A program made the translations under genes and the position numbers. From the NCBI GenBank assembly GCA_038230415.1, contig JBBRNH010000034.1, positions 1 through 50,544 of the forward strand: a stretch of DNA of 50,544 nt, in the 5' to 3' direction. This DNA is from JBBRNH01 sp038230415. Its GTDB lineage: Bacteria > Bacteroidota > Bacteroidia > Cytophagales > Spirosomataceae. Every line of letters starts with the position of its first letter. Position 1 is the stretch's first letter. The notes beneath the pieces were generated by a model. That model had not been told where the DNA came from. It ran no database searches and saw nothing but the letters and a program-made list of their open reading frames with translations. Shown in pieces: positions 41,507 through 50,422 of the stretch.

Positions 41507-44500
41507 TTAGAAACTCACCCGGACACCAGTATTAATCACCCGCGATTGGGGGTAATACTGCCCGTTTGTGGTGATTGATTCGGGGTCATAAATCTTGAAT
41601 TTGTCAATCGTAAACAGGTTCGAGCCGTTGACAAACACCCGCGCCGACCCCAGCCGAATCTTCTGAACTGCCGCCAACGGTACGTTATAACCGAGTTCGA
41701 CATTCTTGAGCCGGATGTAGTTTTTATTGAACAGAAACGTGGTGTTGTTGCCGTAGTTGCCGCCCGTGTAGTAGGTGTCGCCCCGGCTTGCCAGACGCGG
41801 ATACACGCTGCTGGGGTTGGCGATGCTCCACCGATTGTCGTAACTGTATTTGAGGTAATTACCAATATCACCCGACTCAGTCTGAATAAAGATTGACGCG
41901 CCGGTTGCGCCCTGAAACAAAACGCTCAGGTCGAAATTCCGGTAGCGCACATCAAACGTACTGCCAAAATTAAACGTCGGCGTAACGCTGCGGTTGATGC
42001 GCGTAGCATCGTCAGCGGTAATTTTTCCGTCGCCGTTGATGTCCTGAAATTTCAGGTCACCGGGCAGTAACTTACCCGTTACCCCGCTGTAATCGAGCTT
42101 ATTCTCGGCAATGGATGCCTGATCTTTAAACACACCGTCTGATTTATAGACTAAATACGCGCCAATCGGCTTGCCCTCCATCCGCTGATAATCGGGCGCA
42201 CCCGGCACCTCGTCCATATACTTTACCGTATTGCGAGCATAACCACCGTTCAGGCCTGCCCTAAACGTGAAATCGTTGGTTGGTCTGAAGTTATAGTTCA
42301 AGCTAAACTCAAACCCCCGGTTGTCGACCCGCCCGGCGTTCACCGGCGGCAGCAGCGTGGTGATGCCCGACGAAGCCGGCGTTGACCCCGTTTTCTGGAT
42401 CAGGATCTGATCGCGCTTGTTGTAGAAATATTCCAGCACCACGTCGAGTTTGCCGTTAAACAGCGACGCATCTAAACCGAGGTTGTAGTTATTGGCCCGT
42501 TCCCAGGTGAAGTTGGGATTTGCCAGCACGGTTTCCTGTAGCGTTGTGGCAACCTGCCCGTTAATCGGGTACTGCCCAAACCCGTAGGTTGACAGGAAGG
42601 CGTATTCCTGCAACTCGCCCGGATCAATGACTCCATTTCGGTTTTTATCGAAGGCCACCTGATCGTTACCCATCTGCCCATAAGACGCTCTGATTTTGAG
42701 GTAGTCCACGTTCTTCACGTTAAAGAATTTCTCCTGACTGATGTTCCAGCCGAGGAGCAGACCAGGGAAGAAACCAAAACGTTTGGCCGCCGGGAAGATA
42801 TACGAGCCGTCATATCGCCAGATAAATTCGGCTAAGTATTTCTCTTTGAAGGCATACTGCACCCGGCCATAGTAGCCAAGCCGCGCCCGGTTGTAGGCAC
42901 TGCCGTCGGTACTTTGCTGGAGCGAACCCCCGGCAAAAATCTGGTCAATGGCGGGCGAGATGTAATTCCGGCGGAAGGCCGAGAAAAACTCGCCCGAAAA
43001 CTTTTCCTTTGTTACCCCGGCCAGTACGTTCAGTTGGTGTCCGCCCATAAACTGACGGTCGTAGTTCAGCAACGCCGTCAGGTTGGTGTTGAGTACCTGC
43101 CGATATTCCTGATTCAGGCGCGGGTCTTTAAAATTCGACCGGACCGAGCCTTCTAACTTGGGCGTAACGCCATCGGCTTCGTAGGTTTTTTTATCCCAGT
43201 AGTACAGACTCCAGGGCGTTTGCCACGTTTTGGTGGTTTGGCTGCTCTTGTCAACGGCTCCCGACAGGGTCAGCCGGAGGCCCTTTATCCAGGGGTTGGT
43301 GATGTCAACGCTGGCATTCGACTGCACATAATCGGTCGGGTTGTCAACGTAGCCCGTGGCGTTGGTCGTAATCACATACGGGTTTTGGCCGTTCTCGATG
43401 TCGGGGCCAGGCAATCCGTTGGGCCATACTTCCGGCTCAACCGGGCGGCCCCGCATCAGCATCCTGAAAATAGCCCCGGAGCCTTCGGTCGGCAACCGGC
43501 GCGATTCCCGGCGCACCATAATGTTCAGGTTGGCCTTCACATACTCGTTGACTTTGGCATCAACGTTGGTTCTGAAATTATACTGCTTGTAGTTGGTGGC
43601 CGAGTTTTTATAAACGGCATCCTGAAACACGTACCCCAATGAGGCAAAGTACTTCACGTTTTCTGAGCCACCCTGAATTTGCAGATTATGCCGCGTCTGC
43701 GGGGCCCAGGTTCTGAACGCATCCTTAAACCAGTCGGTGTTGGGGTAGCCCCACTTGTCGGAACCGTCGCCGTATTTTTTCACTGCCGACGGACTGTAGT
43801 TGGCGTTCAACGGGCTGATGCCGGGTGTGGGCGACGTGTAGGTGCCGGTGGTGTTGATTGCCGCCGAAGCCGCTGACCATTCGTTGGCCGGAATGGTTTT
43901 ATAAATCGGCAGTTCGTTCAGGATGTTGGCGTACTCCACCGCGTTCGACATCTGCGGCACCCGCGTTGGCTGCGAGAATCCCTGATTGAAGTCGTAGGTG
44001 ATGGTTGGCTTGCCGGTTTTGCCGCGCTTGGTCGTCACCAGAATCGCGCCGTTGGCGGCCCGTGCGCCGTAGATAGCCGCCGAGGCATCTTTCAGCACCG
44101 AAATTGACCCAATGTCATACGATGATAACCGGCCTAAGCCACCGTCGCGGTCAGGGATACCGTCAATCACCACGAGGGGACTGCTGTTGCCGAGCGTATT
44201 CGTGCCGCGAATGTTGATCGTGGCACCATCGCGGCCCGGCTCGCCACTGGTTTGAATCACCACCAAACCCGGCAACCGCCCGGCTAATGAACTGCCTAAA
44301 TCTACGGAAGGCGACTTAATGAGCCGGTCGCCCTGCACGGCAACAACGGCTCCCGTTACGGTGGCTTTGCGCTGGGTGCCATACCCCACCACCACCACTT
44401 CATCAAGGGTAGCGGTACCGGGTTTGAGCGACACATCAATCACGCTTTTCGAGCCAACCGCTATGTTTTGGGCCAGATACCCCACAAACGAGATAATCAG

Positions 44501-44740
44501 TACCGAGCCGGGGCCTTTCACGTTGATCGAAAACTGCCCGTTTCCATCGGTTGTGGCTCCATTGTTGGTGCCTTTTTCGATAACGCTCACGCCGGGCAGA
44601 CCCGCGCCGGTTTCGTCGGTTATTTTTCCCTTGACCATCACATCAAGCGGCACGGCGTAGGTCTGAAGTGACAGCAGCACGGCAACTAAAAGCAGGGCCA
44701 ACGCCCGGCAGTGGGTGTTTAGTAGAGATACAATTCTCAT
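41507..44740 (-). CDS. SusC/RagA family TonB-linked outer-membrane transporter (pair 2)
   Basis: A 1077-residue TonB-dependent transporter: signal peptide (1-29), CarboxypepD_reg-like domain (about 33-110, KGKITDETGAGLPGVSVIEKG), linker LDEVVVVGYGTQ, plug (about 125-240, GRLPGLVVIQ, LVVIDGIPDRDG, AAIYGARAANGAILVTTKRG) and a beta-barrel ending GVRVSF. It is the first gene of the VCBS-haloperoxidase group and has the best promoter match on this strand (44816-44846). Confidence 0.95.
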   Translation of the reverse strand: MRIVSLLNTHCRALALLLVAVLLSLQTYAVPLDVMVKGKITDETGAGLPGVSVIEKGTNNGATTDGNGQFSINVKGPGSVLIISFVGYLAQNIAVGSKSVIDVSLKPGTATLDEVVVVGYGTQRKATVTGAVVAVQGDRLIKSPSVDLGSSLAGRLPGLVVIQTSGEPGRDGATINIRGTNTLGNSSPLVVIDGIPDRDGGLGRLSSYDIGSISVLKDASAAIYGARAANGAILVTTKRGKTGKPTITYDFNQGFSQPTRVPQMSNAVEYANILNELPIYKTIPANEWSAASAAINTTGTYTSPTPGISPLNANYSPSAVKKYGDGSDKWGYPNTDWFKDAFRTWAPQTRHNLQIQGGSENVKYFASLGYVFQDAVYKNSATNYKQYNFRTNVDAKVNEYVKANLNIMVRRESRRLPTEGSGAIFRMLMRGRPVEPEVWPNGLPGPDIENGQNPYVITTNATGYVDNPTDYVQSNASVDITNPWIKGLRLTLSGAVDKSSQTTKTWQTPWSLYYWDKKTYEADGVTPKLEGSVRSNFKDPRLNQEYRQVLNTNLTALLNYDRQFMGGHQLNVLAGVTKEKFSGEFFSAFRRNYISPAIDQIFAGGSLQQSTDGSAYNRARLGYYGRVQYAFKEKYLAEFIWRYDGSYIFPAAKRFGFFPGLLLGWNISQEKFFNVKNVDYLKIRASYGQMGNDQVAFDKNRNGVIDPGELQEYAFLSTYGFGQYPINGQVATTLQETVLANPNFTWERANNYNLGLDASLFNGKLDVVLEYFYNKRDQILIQKTGSTPASSGITTLLPPVNAGRVDNRGFEFSLNYNFRPTNDFTFRAGLNGGYARNTVKYMDEVPGAPDYQRMEGKPIGAYLVYKSDGVFKDQASIAENKLDYSGVTGKLLPGDLKFQDINGDGKITADDATRINRSVTPTFNFGSTFDVRYRNFDLSVLFQGATGASIFIQTESGDIGNYLKYSYDNRWSIANPSSVYPRLASRGDTYYTGGNYGNNTTFLFNKNYIRLKNVELGYNVPLAAVQKIRLGSARVFVNGSNLFTIDKFKIYDPESITTNGQYYPQSRVINTGVRVSF

Positions 44741-44815
44741 AGAGGCATACGGAATTTAGAGGTTTGAATGAACAGGAATATGATTATTTGAGCGTATTCT
44801 TAAACTGTGACGTAT

Positions 44816-44846
44816 CAAACGTATAAAGAACCAAACCAAAATACAA
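44816..44846 (-). promoter_or_regulatory. Bacteroidota promoter of SusC (pair 2)
   Basis: On the minus strand TTG (44846-44844), 20 bases, then TACGTTTG (44823-44816), an exact match to TAnnTTTG. The start codon lies 75 bases downstream, leaving a leader of about 70 bases. The same 155-base gap also serves the divergent epimerase gene. Confidence 0.7.
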
Positions 44847-44895
44847 TACTCATCGCGGGCTTTTATTAATCGGTTTCCTGCCGGAAATTTGCCGG

Positions 44896-45999
44896 ATGCT
44901 CATTACCCGTATTACATGCTACCGCTTCGACATTCCGCTCAAGGCTCCCGTCACGATTTCGCTCGGCACCATTGACCACGCCTTCAACATACTCGTTACG
45001 CTCGAAACCGACACCGGACTGACGGGCTGGGGCGAAGGCTCGCCGTTGTGGATGATTGCCGGTGAAACGCAGGCATCGGGGCTGGCCGCTGCCCGCGACA
45101 TGGCCCGGCTCCTCCTCGACCGAGGCAACGCCCTTGACATCGAAGGGGCAATCATGGCCCTGACCCGCTACCTGCCCGGCCACCCCACCACGCGCTCGGC
45201 GTTTGATATGGCCCTCTATGACCTGGCTGCTCAGACTGCCCAAATGCCGCTGTATCAATTTTTGGGCGGAGAAAAACGGCCACTCATCACCGATGAGACC
45301 ATTTATCTTAACACGCCCGACCGCATGGCCGAACGCGCCGTGCAGATTCACCGGCAAGGCCCGGATGCCATCAAACTCAAATTAGGGCAGGAAGCCGGGT
45401 ACGACATCGAGCGGGTGCGGGCGGTGCGGCAGGCTGTCGGCAATCAGATTCCGATTCGGGTAGATGCCAATCAGGGTTGGGACGTGGTGACGGCCCGAAC
45501 CGTGCTGCGGGCCATCGGCAGCCTGAACGTGCAGTACTGCGAACAACCCATCCGGCGCGACGACATCGCCGGACTCCGGCACCTGCGCCAGCACTCGCCC
45601 GTGCCGATTATGGCCGACGAAAGTCTGTTCGACGCGCCGGACGCGCTGCGATTGGTTCGGGAGGAAGCCGTTGATTATTTCAATATCAAACTCGCCAAAA
45701 GCGGGGGTATCTGGGACGCCCTCAGGATCAACGCCATTGCCGAAGCTGCCAACGTGCCGTGCATGATTGGCTGTATGTCGGAGAGTCGGCTGGCCCTGAC
45801 CGCCAACGCCCACGTAGCCTCGGCCCGGCGAAATATTCAGTTTTGTGATTTGGATGGCTGTTTTGAACACGCCCACGACCCCGTTTTGGGCGGCATCAGC
45901 TACCATCCTTACCAGATTACGCTGCCCGACGCGCCCGGTATCGGGGCCACCGTTGAGCCGGCGTTTCTGGCCGGGTGTGAGCGATGGGCCATTGGCTAA
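44896..45999 (+). CDS. Dipeptide epimerase, enolase superfamily
   Basis: A 367-residue enzyme of the muconate-lactonizing/L-Ala-D/L-Glu epimerase group. The catalytic pair is Lys160-x-Lys162 (IKLKLG) and Lys268 in KLAKSGG; metal ligands are Asp190 (DANQGW), Glu216 (CEQP) and Asp241 (ADES). This residue set is that of dipeptide epimerases, which interconvert L- and D-residues in dipeptides, often from peptidoglycan recycling. No signal peptide, so cytoplasmic. It is divergent from SusC pair 2, so co-regulation is possible but unproved. Confidence 0.88.
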   Translation: MLITRITCYRFDIPLKAPVTISLGTIDHAFNILVTLETDTGLTGWGEGSPLWMIAGETQASGLAAARDMARLLLDRGNALDIEGAIMALTRYLPGHPTTRSAFDMALYDLAAQTAQMPLYQFLGGEKRPLITDETIYLNTPDRMAERAVQIHRQGPDAIKLKLGQEAGYDIERVRAVRQAVGNQIPIRVDANQGWDVVTARTVLRAIGSLNVQYCEQPIRRDDIAGLRHLRQHSPVPIMADESLFDAPDALRLVREEAVDYFNIKLAKSGGIWDALRINAIAEAANVPCMIGCMSESRLALTANAHVASARRNIQFCDLDGCFEHAHDPVLGGISYHPYQITLPDAPGIGATVEPAFLAGCERWAIG

Positions 46000-46091
46000 A
46001 GCCAATGGACAACCGCTTGCTAAACACCGACACCACTGATCCAGAAAAAATCTGCACCTTTGATTTCTTAGATAACACCCAACCCAATACC

Positions 46092-46820
46092 ATGAAGAAC
46101 TTACTTGTGGGCCTGTTGCTGGCCTGCCTGCTGCCCCTGACCACGCTTGCCCAGCAGGGAACCCTGAGCTACAAGATGACCGGCGTTGGCCCCAAAACCA
46201 CCAAAACTACACTCTATTTTGCCGATGGTAATTTCAGGGCCGAGTCAGAAATCCCCCGGCCCGACAATCCGAAGAAGAAACTGATGCAGGTGGTTTTGTT
46301 CCGCAAAGACAGGCCCAACACGATGGTCGTGCTGAATGATGCCACCCAGACCTACACCGAAATGGCAACCAAACGCATGACCAACTCGCTGAAAACCACC
46401 GTGAAAGTCATTGGCCGCGAGAAAGTCAGGAAATACGACTGTACGCACTCGGTTATGACTGTGACCACCGGCGGCAAATCATTCCAGACCGATTACTGGA
46501 CCACCCGCGAGATTGCCGGGTATGAACAGCTAACGGCGTTCTGGCGCGACAACACCGGCATGAATGATGCATACGAGACCCTGCGCGAAAACGGAGCCGA
46601 CGGTATGACCGTGAAAATGACCACTAACCGGGGCGGCAAAGCCATTACGATGGAACTCGACGAGTACAGCAAGCGCAAGGTCTCGCCCAACCTGTTCGAG
46701 ATTCCGGCGGGCTACAAAAAAGGCGCGACCTTTGACCCCGCACAGTTGCAGAAAATGACCCCCGCTCAGCGCAAAGAGTTTGTGGAAGGCATGATGAAAC
46801 AGCAAAAAGGTAAACCCTGA
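46092..46820 (+). CDS. DUF4412 domain-containing secreted protein
   Basis: A 242-residue protein; the ATG at 46092 starts a signal peptide ending TTLAQ. It then shows the DUF4412 pattern: a beta-rich shell with KMTGVGPKTTKTTLYFADGNFRAE, DATQTYTEMA, and KVIGREKVRKYDCTHSVMTVTTGG, and YWTTREIAGYEQL. The C-terminus is charged and helical (MTPAQRKEFVEGMMKQQKG). The family is periplasmic and of unknown function. It follows the epimerase gene after 92 bases on the same strand. Confidence 0.85.
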   Translation: MKNLLVGLLLACLLPLTTLAQQGTLSYKMTGVGPKTTKTTLYFADGNFRAESEIPRPDNPKKKLMQVVLFRKDRPNTMVVLNDATQTYTEMATKRMTNSLKTTVKVIGREKVRKYDCTHSVMTVTTGGKSFQTDYWTTREIAGYEQLTAFWRDNTGMNDAYETLRENGADGMTVKMTTNRGGKAITMELDEYSKRKVSPNLFEIPAGYKKGATFDPAQLQKMTPAQRKEFVEGMMKQQKGKP

Positions 46821-46848
46821 CCCGATAATCGCATCGCCACCACCCTTG

Positions 46849-47715
46849 CTATTGCAACCGGGCATCTTCGCGGCTGTTGAATGTGTCGCCCTGCTTCATG
46901 TCGCCGGTCTCGAAGCCTTTTTTAAACCAATATACGCGCTGCGCCGATGAGCCGTGCGTAAAGCCGTCGCGCACGACGTATCCCTGGGCCGCTTTTTGAA
47001 TCCGGTCATCGCCAATGGCGTTGGCCGCCGTCAGTGCCTCTTCAATGTCGCCGGGTTCGAGTATGTTATTCATTTTCTGGGCGTGGTGCGCCCAAACGCC
47101 CGCCAGAAAGTCGGCCTGCAATTCGAGCCGGACGGATAGCCGGTTGGCTTCTACCTCGCCCAGCTGCTCCTGCGCCCGGTGTACTTTGTCGAGGATACCC
47201 CATTGGTCCTGCAAATGGTGGCCTACCTCGTGGGCCACTACGTAGGCCATCGCAAAATCACCCGGAGCCTGAAAACGGTCTTTCAGTTCATCATAAAAAG
47301 ACAGGTCAACGTAGAGTTTCTGATCGCCGGGGCAGTAAAAAGGGCCGGATGCCTCCGAAGCCACCCCGCAGCCCGACTGCGTTTGCTGCCGAAACAGCAC
47401 CAGCACCGGCGGCTGATAGCGCTCGCCCTGACCGGCGAGGAGTTTTGTCCAGACATCTTCGGTATTGCCCAGGACAACCTTCGTAAACTTTGCCGCCTGA
47501 TCGTCGGCTGCCGGTTGCCGCACCGGCGAGCCGGGCATGGTGGGGCTGCCGGTTGACGATGCCCGGTTGAGTACTTCCGACGGATCACCGCCGAGGAGCA
47601 TATACACCAGTGCAATAATCACCGTGCCAATGCCGCCCCCGATGGCTAATCCCCCACCCCCGCTTCCCCGGCGGTCTTCTACGTTCTCGCTTTCGCGTCC
47701 TCCAAGCCACCGCAT
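46849..47715 (-). CDS. YpfJ/KPN_02809 family neutral zinc metallopeptidase
   Basis: A 288-residue membrane-anchored putative metallopeptidase. The N-terminus MRWLGGRESENVEDRRGSGGGG and following helix (about residues 24-42) are typical, as are GCGVASEASGPFYCPGDQKLYVDLSFYDEL and the zinc motif HEVGHHLQ (His162-Glu163 and His166). ELQADFLAGVWAHHA provides the third ligand region. It converges on the DUF4412 gene with 28 bases between stops. Activity and substrate have not been shown for most members. Confidence 0.93.
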   Translation of the reverse strand: MRWLGGRESENVEDRRGSGGGGLAIGGGIGTVIIALVYMLLGGDPSEVLNRASSTGSPTMPGSPVRQPAADDQAAKFTKVVLGNTEDVWTKLLAGQGERYQPPVLVLFRQQTQSGCGVASEASGPFYCPGDQKLYVDLSFYDELKDRFQAPGDFAMAYVVAHEVGHHLQDQWGILDKVHRAQEQLGEVEANRLSVRLELQADFLAGVWAHHAQKMNNILEPGDIEEALTAANAIGDDRIQKAAQGYVVRDGFTHGSSAQRVYWFKKGFETGDMKQGDTFNSREDARLQ

Positions 47716-47919
47716 AGTTGTGTTTGTTTAGGTTTTGTTTCTGCCGGTAAGTTTACGGCTTTCGGGGCAAAAATGTTTAAATACGGCGGGGAGTTCAGAC
47801 TTTTTTTAGTGCGAATGAATCCGATAGCGGCTCGCTTCCCGTACTTACCCATAACTGTTCGGGTAGCAAGCCAGGGCAGGATTACACTTCATCAACATAA
47901 TTCTTACTTACCAAACGGT

Positions 47920-48633
47920 ATGAAAAACACAGCAAATAATCCAGAAGCACCGGCACCGCTCATCGTGCCGGTTGGTCGTCGGCTGTTTCTGCGGTACGCG
48001 GGCATCACGGTGGCAACGGGAGCCGTACTGCTCCAGGCCTGCAACAAAGACGACAATAACGCCACGCCAGCCCCCACATCAGGAACGGTTGATCTGGGGT
48101 CGGGCGATGTAGGTATCCTGAACTACGCCTACGCGCTGGAACAGTTGGAGGCCGCTTTTTACACCCAGGTGATTGCCACGCCCTACGCCGGGATCACCCC
48201 TGCCGAACAGACGATGCTCACCGAGATTCGCGACCACGAGATCATCCACCGCGAATTTTTCAAGGCCGCGCTTGGTGCCAACGCCATTGCCGGTCTGGAG
48301 GTGAACTTCTCGGCCATTAACTTCGCCGACCGCGCCAGTGTACTCGGTGCCGCCAAAACCTTTGAAGACCTCGGCGTATCGGCCTACAACGGAGCCGGTA
48401 AGCTCATCAAAGACGTGAATTACCTGCTGTTGGCCGGTAAGATTGTGTCGGTCGAAGCCCGGCACGCAGCCGCTATCCGCAGTTTGCTGAGTCCGAAAAC
48501 GGCCAGTTTTGCCGGTGACGACGTGGTAACGCCCGCCAATGGTCTCGACGGTGCCAACGCCCCATCGGTGGTGTTGCCCCTGGCACAAGCGTATGTGAAA
48601 ACTAAAATCACGGCAAACAACCTGCCTAAATAA
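47920..48633 (+). CDS. Ferritin-like domain lipoprotein with Tat signal
   Basis: A 237-residue protein. The ATG at 47920 gives a twin-arginine signal (Arg20-Arg21 in GRRLFLRYAG) followed by a lipobox (LQAC, Cys41), so it is probably exported folded and lipid-anchored. The rest is a four-helix Ferritin_2-type (PF13668) domain: NYAYALEQLEAAFYTQVI, EIRDHEIIHREFFKAAL, FEDLGVSAYNGAG and VEARHAAAIRSL, with Glu and His in the positions expected for a metal or di-iron site. It sits 14 bases before a related gene. Role unknown; stress or desiccation protection has been proposed for the family. Confidence 0.9.
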   Translation: MKNTANNPEAPAPLIVPVGRRLFLRYAGITVATGAVLLQACNKDDNNATPAPTSGTVDLGSGDVGILNYAYALEQLEAAFYTQVIATPYAGITPAEQTMLTEIRDHEIIHREFFKAALGANAIAGLEVNFSAINFADRASVLGAAKTFEDLGVSAYNGAGKLIKDVNYLLLAGKIVSVEARHAAAIRSLLSPKTASFAGDDVVTPANGLDGANAPSVVLPLAQAYVKTKITANNLPK

Positions 48634-48647
48634 ACCAAACTGACTCC

Positions 48648-49394
48648 ATGAACTTATTCAAAATATTCCAGGACATCGAAGCCGTTGACGGCGATGCCAC
48701 CGAGCGGTTAGCGTATTATTCGCGCCGGAGTTTACTGCGTTTAGGCACCAAAGCAATGGCGGTTTCGGCCCCGGTGGTGATGGCAAGCGTACTGAACGAA
48801 GCCTACGGTCAGACTTCATCCGTGACGGACGTGCTGAACTTCGCCCTCACGCTTGAGTACCTCGAAGACGATTACTACCAGAAAGCCAACGCAGCCGCCA
48901 ACCTGATTCCGGCCAGCGACAAGGCGATTTTTACGCAGATCGGCAAGCACGAAACCGCCCACGTTGCCCTCCTGAAAAGCGCACTCGCTGCGGCAGCCGT
49001 TGCCAAACCAGCCTTCAAATACGCGGCCACCACGTTTACCGATTACCAGACGTTTTTGCTGTTGGCCCAGGCCTTTGAAGACACCGGCGTTCGGGCTTAC
49101 AAAGGGCAGGCGGGCAACCTGCTCGGTATGGATGTGCTGACGGTAGCGTTGCAAATTCACTCCGTCGAAGCGCGTCATGCCTCAGAAGTACGCCGGTTGC
49201 GCGGGTTACGGGGCTGGGTATCAGCCGGCGACGAAACGCCAGCCGCCGTGTATGCCGGTGAAGCCCTCACGGCCCAGGCCGGGGTTGACTTAGTTGGCCT
49301 GACCAAACTCAGTGCCGACCGCGTTCGGGAAGCGTTTGACGAGCCGCTCGACAAAGCCGCCGTGCTGGCAATTGCCACGCCGTATCTGGCCTAA
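48648..49394 (+). CDS. Ferritin-like domain protein with Tat-type signal (second of a pair)
   Basis: A 248-residue protein, a divergent paralogue of the preceding one. A longer N-terminal extension (MNLFKIFQDIEAVDGDATERL) precedes Arg26-Arg27 (SRRSLLRLG), a hydrophobic stretch and a cleavage site near YGQTSS. The helices carry the same metal-type residues: LEYLEDDYYQKA, GKHETAHVALLKSAL, FEDTGVRAYKGQ and SVEARHASEVRRL. It lacks the lipobox of its partner, so one is predicted lipid-anchored and the other soluble. A strong terminator follows. Confidence 0.9.
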   Translation: MNLFKIFQDIEAVDGDATERLAYYSRRSLLRLGTKAMAVSAPVVMASVLNEAYGQTSSVTDVLNFALTLEYLEDDYYQKANAAANLIPASDKAIFTQIGKHETAHVALLKSALAAAAVAKPAFKYAATTFTDYQTFLLLAQAFEDTGVRAYKGQAGNLLGMDVLTVALQIHSVEARHASEVRRLRGLRGWVSAGDETPAAVYAGEALTAQAGVDLVGLTKLSADRVREAFDEPLDKAAVLAIATPYLA

Positions 49395-49411
49395 GGGGTT
49401 GACTGATTCAG

Positions 49412-49455
49412 GCCGCAAAGCCACTGACCGTCCGGTCAGTGGCTTTGCGGCTTTT
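49412..49455 (+). terminator. Rho-independent terminator after the ferritin-like pair
   Basis: GCCGCAAAGCCACTGACC (49412-49429) pairs perfectly with 49434-49451 over a GTCC loop, followed by TTTT. Confidence 0.9.
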
Positions 49456-49492
49456 GCCTGCCTGAATACAGTAGGGCGGGTTTCTACCCGCG

Positions 49493-50389
49493 CTACTCCT
49501 TAATGACCGTCACCCAGCCCTTGATGGTGCGCTTGAGGTCGTCGTTGGTCAGCCCGTAGTAATATACGCCCGATGGGACATCCTCCGCCCGCCAGTCGTT
49601 GGCGTAGGGCCGGGCATCGTACACCCGCTTGCCCCACCGATTATAGACCTCCAGCCGCCAGGGGCGAGACTGAATGTTGGGGATGACAAAGGCATCGTTC
49701 TTGCCGTCTCCGTTGGGGGTGAAGACGTTGGGAACCGCGCCGGGGCAATCATCATAGCGGACGGTGATGGTGTCGCCAATCTCACAGTAAGGCGAGTTTA
49801 ACAGACTGACGCGGTAGGTTCCGGCCTGAGAAACGACAAATGTTGAGTCCCGCGACGAATTATTGCTCCAATAAAACTGGGTTTTATCGGGATAATCGGG
49901 GGCTAAGGTGAGCGTTTCGCCCCGGCAGAGAACCGTGTCGGGGGGCAGGATGAGTGGCGGGCGGTAGCTAACCCGAACCGTATCGGCGAAGGTGGTGGTG
50001 CCGGTGGTGGCACTAACGGCGTAAACACCGGGCTTGGTGACGGTATAACTGGCGGCAGTAGACCCGTCCTGCCACTGGTAGCGGGTGTTTGGGTTATCGG
50101 TGAGTGTAAAAGGCAGTACCTGTCCCGGACATAACAACCGATCCGGCCCTAAACGGGGGATTTCTGACAGCGGTGCCTGTTCGGCAGGCACGACCAACAC
50201 GTCATCAATGTTGTAGTAAGTCCCTGTACTAGTTAATACGTCCTTTTTCGTAAAGAGCGTGTGTGCATTGTCAAAGAAGTTACCTAATGTAAGATATTGA
50301 TAAGGTTTATCTGCTTTAAAGTAACCAGATACTTTTACCCAGTTAGAGCCAGTTAGAATATTAACTTCGTTTACCTGTGGTTCTTGCAA
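49493..50389 (-). CDS. T9SS type B sorting domain protein (C-terminal part)
   Basis: A secreted or cell-surface protein exported by the type IX secretion system. The C-terminal CHU_C/type B sorting domain is clear: VPNVFTPNGDGKNDAFVIPN, LEVYNRWGKRVYDARPY, W, then VPSGVYYYGLT and a final KGWVTVIKE. Before it lie two immunoglobulin/PKD-like segments (LCPGQVLPFTLTDNPNTRYQW and LCRGETLTLAPDYPDKTQFYW). The given start at 50389 is a TTG and is only formal: the same frame stays open upstream to a TAA at 50423-50425 and then continues open to the window edge, so the native gene probably began outside the window. Confidence 0.85.
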   Translation of the reverse strand: MQEPQVNEVNILTGSNWVKVSGYFKADKPYQYLTLGNFFDNAHTLFTKKDVLTSTGTYYNIDDVLVVPAEQAPLSEIPRLGPDRLLCPGQVLPFTLTDNPNTRYQWQDGSTAASYTVTKPGVYAVSATTGTTTFADTVRVSYRPPLILPPDTVLCRGETLTLAPDYPDKTQFYWSNNSSRDSTFVVSQAGTYRVSLLNSPYCEIGDTITVRYDDCPGAVPNVFTPNGDGKNDAFVIPNIQSRPWRLEVYNRWGKRVYDARPYANDWRAEDVPSGVYYYGLTNDDLKRTIKGWVTVIKE

Positions 50390-50422
50390 GATAGGTCCTG
50401 CATAATAAGTAGGTGCTTGTAA

